NCBI GenBank assembly: GCA_964537205.1
Contig: CAZHZH010000015.1
Location: 1 to 39,073 of the forward strand
Length of the DNA: 39,073 bases
DNA from: Colivivens sp964537205
GTDB taxonomy: Bacteria > Bacteroidota > Bacteroidia > Bacteroidales > Bacteroidaceae
Reading direction: 5' to 3'
Of the stretch, positions 17,047 through 26,570 are shown in pieces. Positions within the stretch are counted from its first letter, which is position 1; each line of letters opens with the position of its first letter. The notes under the pieces were generated by a model. That model worked only from the letters and a program-made list of their open reading frames with translations, searched no databases and was not told the DNA's origin. Made by a program: the position numbers and the translations under genes.

Positions 17047-18270
17047 TTATTTGTTATTTGCCCTCCACTCGCTAATTGCTTCTGATGTGTTGACCTTGAC
17101 ATCACCCTTGAAGGCAATTATGAAAGCGTCGGGGAATAAGTCGGCTATTTGCCGCTTAAGTTTTAGTATTTCCTTATAATCTGTTGTGGAGCCGTATGTA
17201 TACTTATACACGTCACCCTCTTTGTATGATTCTGTATGAAGCCCCTTAAAATGAGTGCTCCCTTGTATGAGATTCTTTTTTGATGTCAGTATTTGTATTT
17301 TGAATACGGGTTTTGTATTTTCCATCTCTTTGACATCGTTATTCCTAACTTGTATATTCTCCGTCTCCTGTTGCCCTTCTTCTTGCTGCTGCTTTACTTC
17401 TTGCTGTTTGTCGTCTTCTTGCGACTCTTCGTGGCTGATAAGTTGCTGAACCGCCTTGGTATCTATCTTCTCCAGTTTTGACATGCGTCCGGTATGCAGG
17501 GTCTTATATCTCGAAATGGCATTGTAAATACACTGAGCCATGATTGTACGTCCTTCGTCACTCATAAGGAAGCGTTCTTCCTCAGGAGTGGAGATGAAAC
17601 CCACCTCAAGCAGAACCGACGGCATGTACGTAAGTCTCAGTACTGCAAGATTTGCCTGAAGGACCCCCATGTCTCTTCGACCGCCGCTCTTCACCATCTC
17701 TTCTTGCGCCAATTTAGCGAAGTTGACACTTTCCTGCATGTCACGGTCTTGCATCAATTCAAACATTATCTCACTTTCGGGAGAATTGGGGTTCATGAAG
17801 CTGTACTTCTGCTCACCATCGGCCTCGAACTGTATTACAGAATTCTCGCGTTTCTCAACTTCCAAATTTGTACTGGCAGTACGCAACGTGAGAGTATACG
17901 ACTGCACACCCATTGGTTGTCTGCCCGAGCTCCGTTCGATGGCGTTTGTGTGGATACTTACAAACAAATCCGCCTTCGCCTTATTCGCAATGTTCGCACG
18001 CTCGTCAAGTTTTACGAACACGTCAGTACTCCGAGTGTACAAGACTTTGACATCCGGGCTGTTTTGTTTTAGCAATTGTCCGACTTTTAAAGTAATCGCG
18101 AGGTTTATGTCCTTTTCACGATTCGTCGTGGGCCTGCCCACCGCACCTGTATCATGCCCACCATGACCGGCGTCAAGACACACAAGGAAAGGCTTGTCTT
18201 GAGCGTTTGATATATTAGAGAAACCAAACATAAAGCACATTATGCTTGTAAGAAACAGAAGTATTCTCAT
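17047..18270 (-). CDS. N-acetylmuramoyl-L-alanine amidase (Amidase_3) with SPOR-like tail
   Basis: This 407-residue periplasmic zinc amidase splits the bond between peptidoglycan glycan strands and their stem peptides, usually during daughter-cell separation. A signal peptide (about 1-23) ends in SNA-Q. The catalytic domain has the zinc ligands His36 (DAGHGGHD), Glu52 (REKDINL) and His107 (SIHTNA) and the catalytic Glu222 (LLEVGF). A long insertion at about 135-200 sits where AmiB/AmiC-type enzymes carry an autoinhibitory helix. A Gln/Glu-rich linker (about 282-306) leads to a C-terminal SPOR-like domain (about 325-395). The start at 18270 is preferred to 18285 because the promoter at 18294-18301 would place the transcript start almost on the upstream ATG. 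It precedes the MCE gene by 23 nt. Confidence 0.93.
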   Translation of the reverse strand: MRILLFLTSIMCFMFGFSNISNAQDKPFLVCLDAGHGGHDTGAVGRPTTNREKDINLAITLKVGQLLKQNSPDVKVLYTRSTDVFVKLDERANIANKAKADLFVSIHTNAIERSSGRQPMGVQSYTLTLRTASTNLEVEKRENSVIQFEADGEQKYSFMNPNSPESEIMFELMQDRDMQESVNFAKLAQEEMVKSGGRRDMGVLQANLAVLRLTYMPSVLLEVGFISTPEEERFLMSDEGRTIMAQCIYNAISRYKTLHTGRMSKLEKIDTKAVQQLISHEESQEDDKQQEVKQQQEEGQQETENIQVRNNDVKEMENTKPVFKIQILTSKKNLIQGSTHFKGLHTESYKEGDVYKYTYGSTTDYKEILKLKRQIADLFPDAFIIAFKGDVKVNTSEAISEWRANNK

Positions 18271-18293
18271 TTGATATGAACACATATTATTTG

Positions 18294-18301
18294 CAAAGAT
18301 A
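18294..18301 (-). promoter_or_regulatory. -7 element of the amidase gene (TATCTTTG)
   Basis: The word caaagata reads TATCTTTG on the minus strand, matching TAnnTTTG. No clear -33 TTG is present at 19-20 nt. Its position favours translation from the ATG at 18270. Confidence 0.55.
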
Positions 18302-18436
18302 CAACTTTTAGATGAAACGGGAGCATCGTTTTGTGCAAAATGAGAATATACGGCAGGAAGGGAATACTTATAAGAGGCCTTTTCCTTCTTATATACACCT
18401 TATTATATATAATAGACTAAATTTTTGGCTCAGTCG

Positions 18437-18467
18437 TTGGCAGTCCAAGAAAAAATACGTAACTTTG
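18437..18467 (+). promoter_or_regulatory. Promoter of the YD-repeat lipoprotein gene (TTG-20-TAACTTTG)
   Basis: TTG at 18437-18439 and TAACTTTG at 18460-18467 have 20-nt spacing. The transcript would begin near 18474 with a leader of about 80 nt. Confidence 0.65.
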
Positions 18468-18555
18468 CCACATAGGCTTCCGTAGCATTATAACTGACGA
18501 GGAAATAGATTTGTTGGAACATTTGCCTCTTTAATATACAAAGCGAAACGATTGC

Positions 18556-19335
18556 ATGAGGAAAATCCTGACATATATCGAAGCATGCACACTCTGTATG
18601 GTTGTCTGCATAACAGGCTGTAACGGCGGGAATGCGGCAAAGGAGTCTGTCGATACAGATTCCTGTACGGTTACAGACTCTTCCATAGTGAGAATAAAGA
18701 GTATACACGAGGAATGTTTCAACTATGCGCACGGCGAGTATAAGCAATTGAGCTACAAGGAGACAATCACTTATTTGGAAAACGGACAGGAAAGCAGGCT
18801 TACAGTGAAATACGGCAACGGGACATCATCAGAGACTACACCTGTCTACCGTGACGGCAGATTGGTGAGAAGAGACCGCCTGACAGGCGACGGCCAGTCT
18901 TATTCCATTTGCTATTTCTACAATGAAAAAGGCCTGCTGGAGTATATTACAGACGGTTCGCGGCCCAAGCCTATTGAACGCTATGAATATGACGACAAAG
19001 GACAAATGACATGGAAATATTCATACGATGGCGAATCAGAGATTCCAACTTTTGCCAATCACTATGAATACGATGACAAGGGCCATATCGCGTTAGAAAC
19101 CCAGTTCGATGCGAATGGAGAAGAACTGCAAGAGCGACATACATACTTATACGACAGCAACGGGTACTTGCTACGTGAGGACTTTATCGGCCGCTTTGAT
19201 GGAGACATACACATTACATATAAATACACAAAGTTTGATTCGCAAGGCAATTGGACTGAGTGTTTCAAGGAAGAGCTACATGACGACGGCAACGAGTACA
19301 AGTCAGAGACTATCAGAAGCTATGAATACTATTGA
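18556..19335 (+). CDS. Lipoprotein with YD-like repeats
   Basis: A 259-residue lipoprotein with a signal peptide and lipobox (CITGC, lipidated Cys22). I do not recognise a named family. The C-terminal two-thirds is built of about five degenerate repeats of 22-26 residues, each opening with an aromatic-x-Tyr-Asp/Asn-x-x-Gly pattern: FYNEKGLLEYI (about 121), YEYDDKGQMTWKYSYDG (143), YEYDDKGHIALETQFDANG (170), YLYDSNGYLLREDF (197) and YTKFDSQGNWTECF (224). Such units resemble YD/RHS-type beta repeats and may form an extended beta structure at the cell surface or in the periplasm. The gene stands alone, with its own promoter, between the divergent amidase gene and valS. A secreted or surface binding role is possible but unproven. 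Confidence 0.8.
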   Translation: MRKILTYIEACTLCMVVCITGCNGGNAAKESVDTDSCTVTDSSIVRIKSIHEECFNYAHGEYKQLSYKETITYLENGQESRLTVKYGNGTSSETTPVYRDGRLVRRDRLTGDGQSYSICYFYNEKGLLEYITDGSRPKPIERYEYDDKGQMTWKYSYDGESEIPTFANHYEYDDKGHIALETQFDANGEELQERHTYLYDSNGYLLREDFIGRFDGDIHITYKYTKFDSQGNWTECFKEELHDDGNEYKSETIRSYEYY

Positions 19336-19428
19336 CCTTGTTTTTCTCATTGTCGGTTCATACGTGCTATCCAAGAACTATATGAGCAATATTAAGTAAA
19401 CAAAAGGCGGCTATGTGTGCGATTATTC

Positions 19429-19459
19429 TTGCATAAGCAAAAAATAAATCGTAACTTTG
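19429..19459 (+). promoter_or_regulatory. valS promoter (TTG-20-TAACTTTG)
   Basis: TTG at 19429-19431 and TAACTTTG at 19452-19459 are separated by 20 nt. The transcript would start near 19466, about 48 nt before valS. No T-box-like leader fits in this short distance. Confidence 0.7.
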
Positions 19460-19513
19460 CGCCAAATTAATTGTTAAGGTATTAGATTAAAGCACACACA
19501 TCAGTTAAGAACT

Positions 19514-22243
19514 ATGGAATTGGCTACTAAATACAATCCGGCTGAGGTTGAAGGAAAATGGTATCAGTATTGGCTTGACCACAAATTGTTTTCAAGCAAA
19601 CCTGACGACAGAGAACCATACACTATAGTTATTCCTCCGCCAAATGTGACAGGAGTGCTTCATATGGGGCACATGCTAAACAACACGATTCAAGACATCT
19701 TAGTCCGTAAAGCCCGCATAGACGGGAAAAATGCGTGTTGGGTTCCAGGAACAGACCACGCAAGTATCGCCACAGAAGCGAAAGTGGTAAACAAACTCGC
19801 AAAACAAGGAATCAAAAAGCGCGACCTTACAAGAGAGGAATTCCTTAAATACGCATGGGAATGGACGGACGAGCATGGCGGCATCATCCTTAAACAATTG
19901 CGACGGTTGGGTGCGTCATGCGATTGGGACCGTACGGCGTTCACAATGGATGACATCAGGAGTGAAAGCGTAATGAAAGTCTTTGTTGACTTATACGACA
20001 AAGGCCTTATATATAGGGGGCTGCGCATGGTCAATTGGGATCCTAAGGCACAGACGGTATTGTCTACAGAGGAAGTCATTTATCGTGACGAAAAATCGAA
20101 ACTCTATTACCTTCGCTACTATGTAGCCGATACTGACATAAACCCCGTACATCCGACAGGTGAAGAAGGCGAGGTTATCCATCAGGATTCAAACGGGCGG
20201 TATTATGCCGTAGTGGCTACAACCCGTCCGGAAACCATTATGGGCGACACGGCAATGTGCATTAACCCGAAAGACCCTAAGAACAGATGGCTTTGCGGAC
20301 ACAAGGTCGTTGTGCCGTTAGTCGGTCGGGTAGTGCCCGTAATTGAAGACAGGTATGTTGATATTGAATTTGGAACCGGCTGCTTAAAGGTTACCCCTGC
20401 ACACGACGTGAACGACTATAATTTGGGGAAAATCCACAATCTCGACATTATAGACATTTTCAATCCCGACGGAACCATTGCGGAAGCCGCCGGACTTTAC
20501 GTAGGACGGGACCGAATGGATGTGCGCAAACAAATTGCAATCGACCTGCAGGATGCGGGATTAATGGAAAAAATCGAGGATTACGAAAACAAGGTTGGCT
20601 ATAGCGAGCGGAATCAAGACACAGCAGTCGAACCAAGACTGTGCAAGCAGTGGTTCTTGTCGATGAAGCACTTTGCAGATATCGCCTTACCCCCAGTGCT
20701 TGAGGGGAAAATCAAGTTTTTCCCAACCAAATACATTACAACTTACCGCAACTGGCTTGAAAACATCCAAGACTGGTGCATATCACGCCAACTATGGTGG
20801 GGACACCGCATTCCTGCATATTTCCTGCCGTCAGAAAATGAAGACGACGAGAAATTCGTGGTCGCACTAACGCCAGAAGATGCTTTAGAGAAAGCGAAAA
20901 GGCTGCCAGGATATGAGAATTTAACCATCGACCAGTTGAAACGCGATCAAGACGCACTCGACACATGGTTCTCCTCATGGCTATGGCCTATAAGTTTGTT
21001 TGATGGAATTAACCATCCAGGAAATCCCGAAATCAAGTACTATTACCCTACCAATACGCTGGTAACAGGACCTGACATTATTTTCTTCTGGGTGGCGCGG
21101 ATGATTATGGCGGGTGAGGAATACATGAAAGACGTGCCGTTCCGCAATGTTTATTTTACTGGCATAGTACGCGACGAAATCGGACGCAAAATGTCAAAGA
21201 GCCTTGGAAATTCTCCTGACCCTATTGAGCTTATGGACAAATATGGGGCTGACGGAGTACGCATGGGCATGCTTCTTGCAGCACCTGCGGGCAATGACAT
21301 ATTATTCTCGGAAAACCTTTGCAAACAAGGAGTATATTTCTGCAATAAGATGTGGAACGCTTTCCGTTTGGTAAAAGGCTGGGAAGTATCTGATTCTATA
21401 GAGCAATCACAAAGCAACATAAAGGCCATTGCCTGGATGAATGCAAAGGTGCGGACCACAGTTTCCGAAATCAATGAACTGTATGGAAAGTTCCGTCTTA
21501 ATGAAGCGCTAATGACCGCATTCCGTCTGTTTGTCGACGAATTCTCCGGATGGTATCTTGAATTGATCAAGCCTGCGTACAAAGCTCCTATCGACAGAAA
21601 GACACTGGAGGCCACACTTGATTTCTTCGAGCAATTAATGAAGATAATCCACCCGTTCATGCCTTTCATAACAGAAGAGTTGTATCATAACATAAAGGAG
21701 CGCAAAGACGGTGAAAGCATAATGGTGTCACGGTTAGATGTCGCAATGCCGACTGACTCAGACCATAACATCATCACTCAATTCGAAGAGGCAAAGCAAA
21801 TCATATCAGGAGTGCGTACAGTACGCCAAAGAAGGAACGTATCCCCGCACGAGCCCATGGTGATGGAGGTCGTCGGTCCGGCAGACAGCCAAAACGTGTC
21901 TACATGTTCCGCTCTTGGTGATGTCATTAAGAAGATGGCAGGCTTGTCGGACATACAATATGTTCCGGAAAAAAGTGAGGCCACGTCCGCCTTCCTGGTA
22001 GGCACGACTGAATATGCGGTTCAACTTGGCAACTTGATAGACGCAGAAGCGGAAATCAAAAAGATGGAAGCGGAAGTAACCCGTCTGGAAGGATTCCTTA
22101 ATGGTGTAAGGAAAAAGCTGGCGAACGAAAAATTCATATTGCATGCGCCTGCTCAAGTGGTTGAACTGGAAAAGAAAAAACAGACCGATGCAGAAATAAA
22201 GATCGCGACACTGAAAGAAAGTATTGCCTCATTGAAAAAGTAA
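19514..22243 (+). CDS. valS: Valyl-tRNA synthetase
   Basis: ValS charges tRNA-Val with valine and edits mischarged threonine. The 909-residue class I enzyme has the HIGH-type motif HMGH at 50-53 within PPPNVTGVLHMGHML, the inserted CP1 editing domain (about 200-380, including TTRPETIMGDTA), the KMSKS motif at 559-563 (GRKMSKSLGNSPDP), the anticodon-binding helical domain, and the C-terminal coiled-coil arm characteristic of ValRS (about 840-909, rich in Lys/Glu/Ala). Length is normal. It is the first gene of an apparent operon with glycogen synthase (13 nt downstream) and glucan phosphorylase. Confidence 0.98.
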   Translation: MELATKYNPAEVEGKWYQYWLDHKLFSSKPDDREPYTIVIPPPNVTGVLHMGHMLNNTIQDILVRKARIDGKNACWVPGTDHASIATEAKVVNKLAKQGIKKRDLTREEFLKYAWEWTDEHGGIILKQLRRLGASCDWDRTAFTMDDIRSESVMKVFVDLYDKGLIYRGLRMVNWDPKAQTVLSTEEVIYRDEKSKLYYLRYYVADTDINPVHPTGEEGEVIHQDSNGRYYAVVATTRPETIMGDTAMCINPKDPKNRWLCGHKVVVPLVGRVVPVIEDRYVDIEFGTGCLKVTPAHDVNDYNLGKIHNLDIIDIFNPDGTIAEAAGLYVGRDRMDVRKQIAIDLQDAGLMEKIEDYENKVGYSERNQDTAVEPRLCKQWFLSMKHFADIALPPVLEGKIKFFPTKYITTYRNWLENIQDWCISRQLWWGHRIPAYFLPSENEDDEKFVVALTPEDALEKAKRLPGYENLTIDQLKRDQDALDTWFSSWLWPISLFDGINHPGNPEIKYYYPTNTLVTGPDIIFFWVARMIMAGEEYMKDVPFRNVYFTGIVRDEIGRKMSKSLGNSPDPIELMDKYGADGVRMGMLLAAPAGNDILFSENLCKQGVYFCNKMWNAFRLVKGWEVSDSIEQSQSNIKAIAWMNAKVRTTVSEINELYGKFRLNEALMTAFRLFVDEFSGWYLELIKPAYKAPIDRKTLEATLDFFEQLMKIIHPFMPFITEELYHNIKERKDGESIMVSRLDVAMPTDSDHNIITQFEEAKQIISGVRTVRQRRNVSPHEPMVMEVVGPADSQNVSTCSALGDVIKKMAGLSDIQYVPEKSEATSAFLVGTTEYAVQLGNLIDAEAEIKKMEAEVTRLEGFLNGVRKKLANEKFILHAPAQVVELEKKKQTDAEIKIATLKESIASLKK

Positions 22244-22256
22244 CGTTATTAATTAA

Positions 22257-23918
22257 ATGAATATGGAAAAACTCATGCCTAAGTATATATTTTCAGCTTC
22301 CTGGGAAGTTTGCAACAAGGTAGGTGGAATATATACTGTACTTTCAACTCAGGCAAAGACCTTGCAGGAGAAGTTCCCAGACAGGATTATTTATATCGGA
22401 CCTGACTTTTGGGCAGATAAAGTAAATCCTGTATTCAAAGAAAACAAGCAATTGCTCTCCAAATGGAGAAAGGCTGCGAAAGATTCGGGACTGAATATCC
22501 GCATAGGACGTTGGCAAGTCCCTGGTGAACCAATTGCCGTGTTGGTCGACTTTGCACCCATGTTCAATGAGAAGAACAGGGTTTACGGATGGGCCTGGGA
22601 GAATTTTCAAGTTGACTCCCTCCATGCCTATGGTGACTATGACGAGGCTTCCATGTTTGCATACGCCACCGGACGCGTGGTGGAAAGTTATTACAAATTC
22701 TACGGACTCACCAAAGACGACAATGTAATTTTCCAAGCTCACGAATGGATGACATGCATGGGCGCACTTTATTTGCAAAAAGCCATACCTGAAATCGCCA
22801 CCGTGTTTACGACACACGCAACAAGTATAGGACGCAGCATAGCAGGCAACAACAAACCACTCTATGACTACTTGTGGTCATACAATGGAGACCAAATGGC
22901 AGAGGAACTGAACATGCAATCCAAACATTCGGTTGAAAAACAGACAGCCCACTATGTCGACTGCTTCACCACTGTAAGCGACATTACAGCCAACGAATGT
23001 GAAGCCTTGCTTGAAGCCAAACCAGACGTGATCTTGACAAACGGATTCGAAAACGACTTCGTTCCCACAAAGGGAAAGGCGTTCAATAATGCACGCAAGA
23101 AGGCGCGTAAGGCTTTGATAAACGTCGCGAACAAACTGATGGGATTAAATTTTAATGACGATGTGATCATCATCAGTACAGGCGGACGCTATGAATATAA
23201 AAACAAAGGTATTGACCTGTTAATCGACGCGCTAAACCGCCTACGGCTTGATGAGACGTACAAAAAAGAGACATTAGTATTCATAAATGTTCCTGCATGG
23301 ATTAGAGGACCACGCATAGACCTTCAAAAACGCTTGGCTAACAAACAACCGAGCAATACTCCATGCGGTGATCCACGTATCACTCACGACCTTCATAATC
23401 AAGAACAAGACTTGATTCTCAACCAAATGAACTGGCTTGACATGCACAATCGTGAGACAGACAATGTAAAAGTTATATTCGTACCGTGCTATTTGGACGG
23501 GAACGACGGCATATTCAATATGCAATATTATGACCTACTTATAGGTAACGACCTCTGTATTTACCCTTCGTATTATGAGCCTTGGGGATACACCCCAACT
23601 GAGAGCGTGGCATTCCACGTCCCTTGCATAACGACCGACCTTGCAGGGTTTGGTCTTTGGGTCAATTCCCTAAAGGGTTCTGATAGTGAATTATTTGATG
23701 GTGTGAAGACCGTTCACCGCACCGACCGCAATTTCGTTGAAGCCGCCGATGAGATAAAGGCCTCCATTGTCAATTTTTCTGATATGGATAATAAACAAAT
23801 CACCTACATGCGCCGTAATGCAGAGAAAATCGCAGAAAAGGCATTGTGGGTTCACTTTATAGAAAATTACTATAAAGCGTACGACATAGCAATTAATAAA
23901 AGAAACAAAAGACTGTAA
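22257..23918 (+). CDS. GT3-family (eukaryote-type) glycogen synthase
   Basis: This 553-residue enzyme should extend alpha-1,4-glucan chains from a nucleotide sugar. It resembles the animal/fungal GT3 glycogen synthases rather than the bacterial GlgA (GT5) type. Its N-terminal motif SWEVCNKVGGIYTVLSTQA (Lys21-Gly24 in the sugar-nucleotide loop) and its C-terminal YPSYYEPWGYTPTESVAFH (Glu441 and Glu449, the GT3 E-x7-E motif) match that family, as does its shorter length than the yeast enzyme, which has extra regulatory tails. The UDP- versus ADP-glucose preference cannot be read from the sequence. The start could also be the ATG at 22263. It follows valS by 13 nt and precedes glucan phosphorylase by 2 nt, so synthesis and breakdown of storage glucan are made from one transcript. 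Confidence 0.92.
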   Translation: MNMEKLMPKYIFSASWEVCNKVGGIYTVLSTQAKTLQEKFPDRIIYIGPDFWADKVNPVFKENKQLLSKWRKAAKDSGLNIRIGRWQVPGEPIAVLVDFAPMFNEKNRVYGWAWENFQVDSLHAYGDYDEASMFAYATGRVVESYYKFYGLTKDDNVIFQAHEWMTCMGALYLQKAIPEIATVFTTHATSIGRSIAGNNKPLYDYLWSYNGDQMAEELNMQSKHSVEKQTAHYVDCFTTVSDITANECEALLEAKPDVILTNGFENDFVPTKGKAFNNARKKARKALINVANKLMGLNFNDDVIIISTGGRYEYKNKGIDLLIDALNRLRLDETYKKETLVFINVPAWIRGPRIDLQKRLANKQPSNTPCGDPRITHDLHNQEQDLILNQMNWLDMHNRETDNVKVIFVPCYLDGNDGIFNMQYYDLLIGNDLCIYPSYYEPWGYTPTESVAFHVPCITTDLAGFGLWVNSLKGSDSELFDGVKTVHRTDRNFVEAADEIKASIVNFSDMDNKQITYMRRNAEKIAEKALWVHFIENYYKAYDIAINKRNKRL

Positions 23919-23920
23919 AA

Positions 23921-26488
23921 ATGAGAATCAAAGCAAGTAATGCCAACACTCCGAATTGGAGAGACATTGTAGTTAACACTTCACTTCCTGAAGAATTGCA
24001 ACCACTCGATGAAATGGCTCATAACATGTGGTTGGCATGGAATCATGACGCCAGAGAACTCTATAAAGCAATGGACGAGGAACTTTGGCATGATGTCCAG
24101 CAAAACCCTGTATTGATGCTGTCACGCATTAACTACATGAAACTAAAGGAACTTGCTCAAGACAAGAAGTTCATCACAGAGATGAATAGAGTGTACAAGG
24201 AATTTAGGACGTATATGGACGTTGAACCTGATACCACTCGTCCTTCTGTGGCATATCTGTGTATGGAATATGGATTGAACCATATACTGAAGATTTATTC
24301 TGGCGGACTTGGTATTCTTGCCGGTGACTTCATAAAAGAGGCATCGGATTCGAATGTCCGGATGTATGCTGTGGGATTCCTGTATCGTTTCGGCTATTTT
24401 ACTCAAACTCTTGCAATGGACGGACAACAGGTTGCAAACTACGAAGCACAAAACTTCTCACAACTGCCAATTGTACGACAGCTGGACAAGGATGGCACAC
24501 CAATGGTAGTTGACGTGCCTTACAATAATTACACCGTACACGCTTTTGTGTGGCGCGTAAACGTTGGGCGTGTCAGCCTGTATCTGCTCGATACCGACAA
24601 TGAGCTAAACAGTGAGTTTGACCGCTCAATCACACACAATCTATATGGTGGCGATTGGGAGAACCGCATCAAACAAGAAATCCTTCTCGGAATCGGAGGA
24701 GTCTTGACTTTAAAGAAGTTGGGAATCCAAGCGGATATTTACCATTGTAATGAAGGGCATGCAGCACTCTGCAACGTTCAACGTCTGGTTGACTACGTAC
24801 ATTCCGGATTGACCTTCAATCAAGCTCTTGAAGTTGTACGCTCATCATCACTTTACACCGTACACACTCCTGTTCCTGCGGGTCATGACTATTTCGATGA
24901 AGGTCTGTTTGGCAAATACATGTCAGGATATCCTGCACAGTTGGGAATCACCTGGGATGAGTTTATCGGTATGGGACGTGTGAACCCTGACGACAAAAAC
25001 GAACGGTTCTGTATGTCCACTTTCGCATGCAACACCAGCTCATGGGTTAATGGTGTAAGCTGGTTGCACGGCAAGGTTTCCAAGGAAATGTTCTCAGGCA
25101 TATGGAAAGGGTACTTCCCTGAAGAGATGGAAAATGTAGGTTACGTCACAAACGGTGTACACTTCCCTACATGGTGTGCGTCGGAATGGAGAACCCTGTA
25201 TTCAAAATACCTCCCACAGACCTACTACAAAGATCAAAGCAACGAGAAACTCTGGCAGTCAATATACAATGTACCAGACGAAGAGATTTGGGAAACTCGC
25301 AAAGCTCTTAAGATCAAGTTGTTCGACTATATCAAGGAGCAGTTCAACAAAGACTGGCTGAAGCATCAAGGAGACCCTTCACGCATAGTGTCAATTCTGG
25401 AAACCATAAATCCAAACGCACTCACTATCGGCTTCGCCCGTCGTTTTGCCACATACAAGCGCGCCCATCTGCTCTTCTCTGATCTTGATCGCCTTGCAAA
25501 AATAGTAAACAACCCTGAGTACCCTGTACAATTCTTGTTTGCCGGAAAGGCGCATCCACATGACGGAGCTGGTCAAGGCCTCATCAAGAAGATATACGAA
25601 ATCAGTCGCCGACCAGAATTCCTCGGCAAGATTATCTTCCTTGAAAACTACGACATGAAACTGGCACGCAGGCTCGTTACCGGTGTCGATATATGGATGA
25701 ATACTCCAACACGTCCACTTGAGGCGTCTGGAACATCAGGTGAAAAGGCTCTTATGAATGGCGTGGTCAACTTGTCTGTACTTGACGGATGGTGGTATGA
25801 AGGTTATCGCAAGGGTGCGGGATGGGCTCTGACTGACAAGCGTACTTATCAGAATCAAGACCAACAAGACCAACTTGACGCTGCCACTATTTACAGCTTG
25901 CTTGAAAACGAAATTCTTCCTTTGTACTATGCCAAGAATGAGAAAGGATACAGCGAAGGCTGGATAAAGACAATCAAGAACTCTATTGCCCAAATAGCAC
26001 CGCACTTTACAATGAAACGCCAGTTGGATGACTATTACAGCAAGTTCTACACCAAACTCGCAGAACGTCACAAACGTCTTATAGCAGACAACTACGCAAA
26101 GGCAAAGGAAATCGCGCTTTGGAAGGAAACTGTGGCAGAACGTTGGGATAACATCAGAGTCGTATCAGCGCATAAGGCTCCTGAAATGATCGCCGGTAAT
26201 GTGGAAACAGGAAAGATTTACAATGTAAGCTTTAGTGTTGACGAACAGGGACTTGATGATGTTGTAGGAATTGAGCTCGTCACCCTCAGTAGCGATGTGG
26301 ACGGAAAGTTGCATGTCGCCAAAGTTGAACCGTTTAAGGTTGTAAAACGCGAAGGCAATATTTTCACATTCGAGGCAAAACACTCTTTGGAAGTCGCAGG
26401 AGACTTTAAAGTCGCCTACCGTATGTATCCAAAGAATCCGGATCTTCCACACCGCCAAGACTTCTGCTATGTAAAGTGGTTCAATTAA
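23921..26488 (+). CDS. glgP: Alpha-glucan (glycogen) phosphorylase, GT35
   Basis: This 855-residue PLP enzyme releases glucose-1-phosphate from glycogen or maltodextrin by phosphorolysis. The N-terminal ~115 residues match the DUF3417 domain of the short AgpA-type phosphorylases (LDEMAHNMWLAWNHDARELY). The catalytic core follows, with the pyridoxal-phosphate attachment site in EASGTSGEKALMNG, where Lys609 is the expected Schiff-base lysine, and the glycan-binding NLSVLDGWWYEGY segment. The allosteric N-terminal sites of animal phosphorylases are absent. The start lies 2 nt after the stop of glycogen synthase, so the two are translationally coupled. The transcript ends at the strong terminator 26507-26541. 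Confidence 0.95.
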   Translation: MRIKASNANTPNWRDIVVNTSLPEELQPLDEMAHNMWLAWNHDARELYKAMDEELWHDVQQNPVLMLSRINYMKLKELAQDKKFITEMNRVYKEFRTYMDVEPDTTRPSVAYLCMEYGLNHILKIYSGGLGILAGDFIKEASDSNVRMYAVGFLYRFGYFTQTLAMDGQQVANYEAQNFSQLPIVRQLDKDGTPMVVDVPYNNYTVHAFVWRVNVGRVSLYLLDTDNELNSEFDRSITHNLYGGDWENRIKQEILLGIGGVLTLKKLGIQADIYHCNEGHAALCNVQRLVDYVHSGLTFNQALEVVRSSSLYTVHTPVPAGHDYFDEGLFGKYMSGYPAQLGITWDEFIGMGRVNPDDKNERFCMSTFACNTSSWVNGVSWLHGKVSKEMFSGIWKGYFPEEMENVGYVTNGVHFPTWCASEWRTLYSKYLPQTYYKDQSNEKLWQSIYNVPDEEIWETRKALKIKLFDYIKEQFNKDWLKHQGDPSRIVSILETINPNALTIGFARRFATYKRAHLLFSDLDRLAKIVNNPEYPVQFLFAGKAHPHDGAGQGLIKKIYEISRRPEFLGKIIFLENYDMKLARRLVTGVDIWMNTPTRPLEASGTSGEKALMNGVVNLSVLDGWWYEGYRKGAGWALTDKRTYQNQDQQDQLDAATIYSLLENEILPLYYAKNEKGYSEGWIKTIKNSIAQIAPHFTMKRQLDDYYSKFYTKLAERHKRLIADNYAKAKEIALWKETVAERWDNIRVVSAHKAPEMIAGNVETGKIYNVSFSVDEQGLDDVVGIELVTLSSDVDGKLHVAKVEPFKVVKREGNIFTFEAKHSLEVAGDFKVAYRMYPKNPDLPHRQDFCYVKWFN

Positions 26489-26506
26489 CCATAACAACAA
26501 ACAGGT

Positions 26507-26541
26507 AAAAAGGAGGACGCTTGACGCATCCTCCTTTTTTT
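26507..26541. terminator. Bidirectional intrinsic terminator after glgP
   Basis: AAAAAGGAGGACGC and GCATCCTCCTTTTTTT form a long stem with a 5-nt loop and a single internal mismatch, with a T-run on each strand. It serves glgP and the convergent carboxyltransferase gene ending at 26571. Confidence 0.85.
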
Positions 26542-26570
26542 ATTGATATTCAGAGACGAAATGATCTCGT

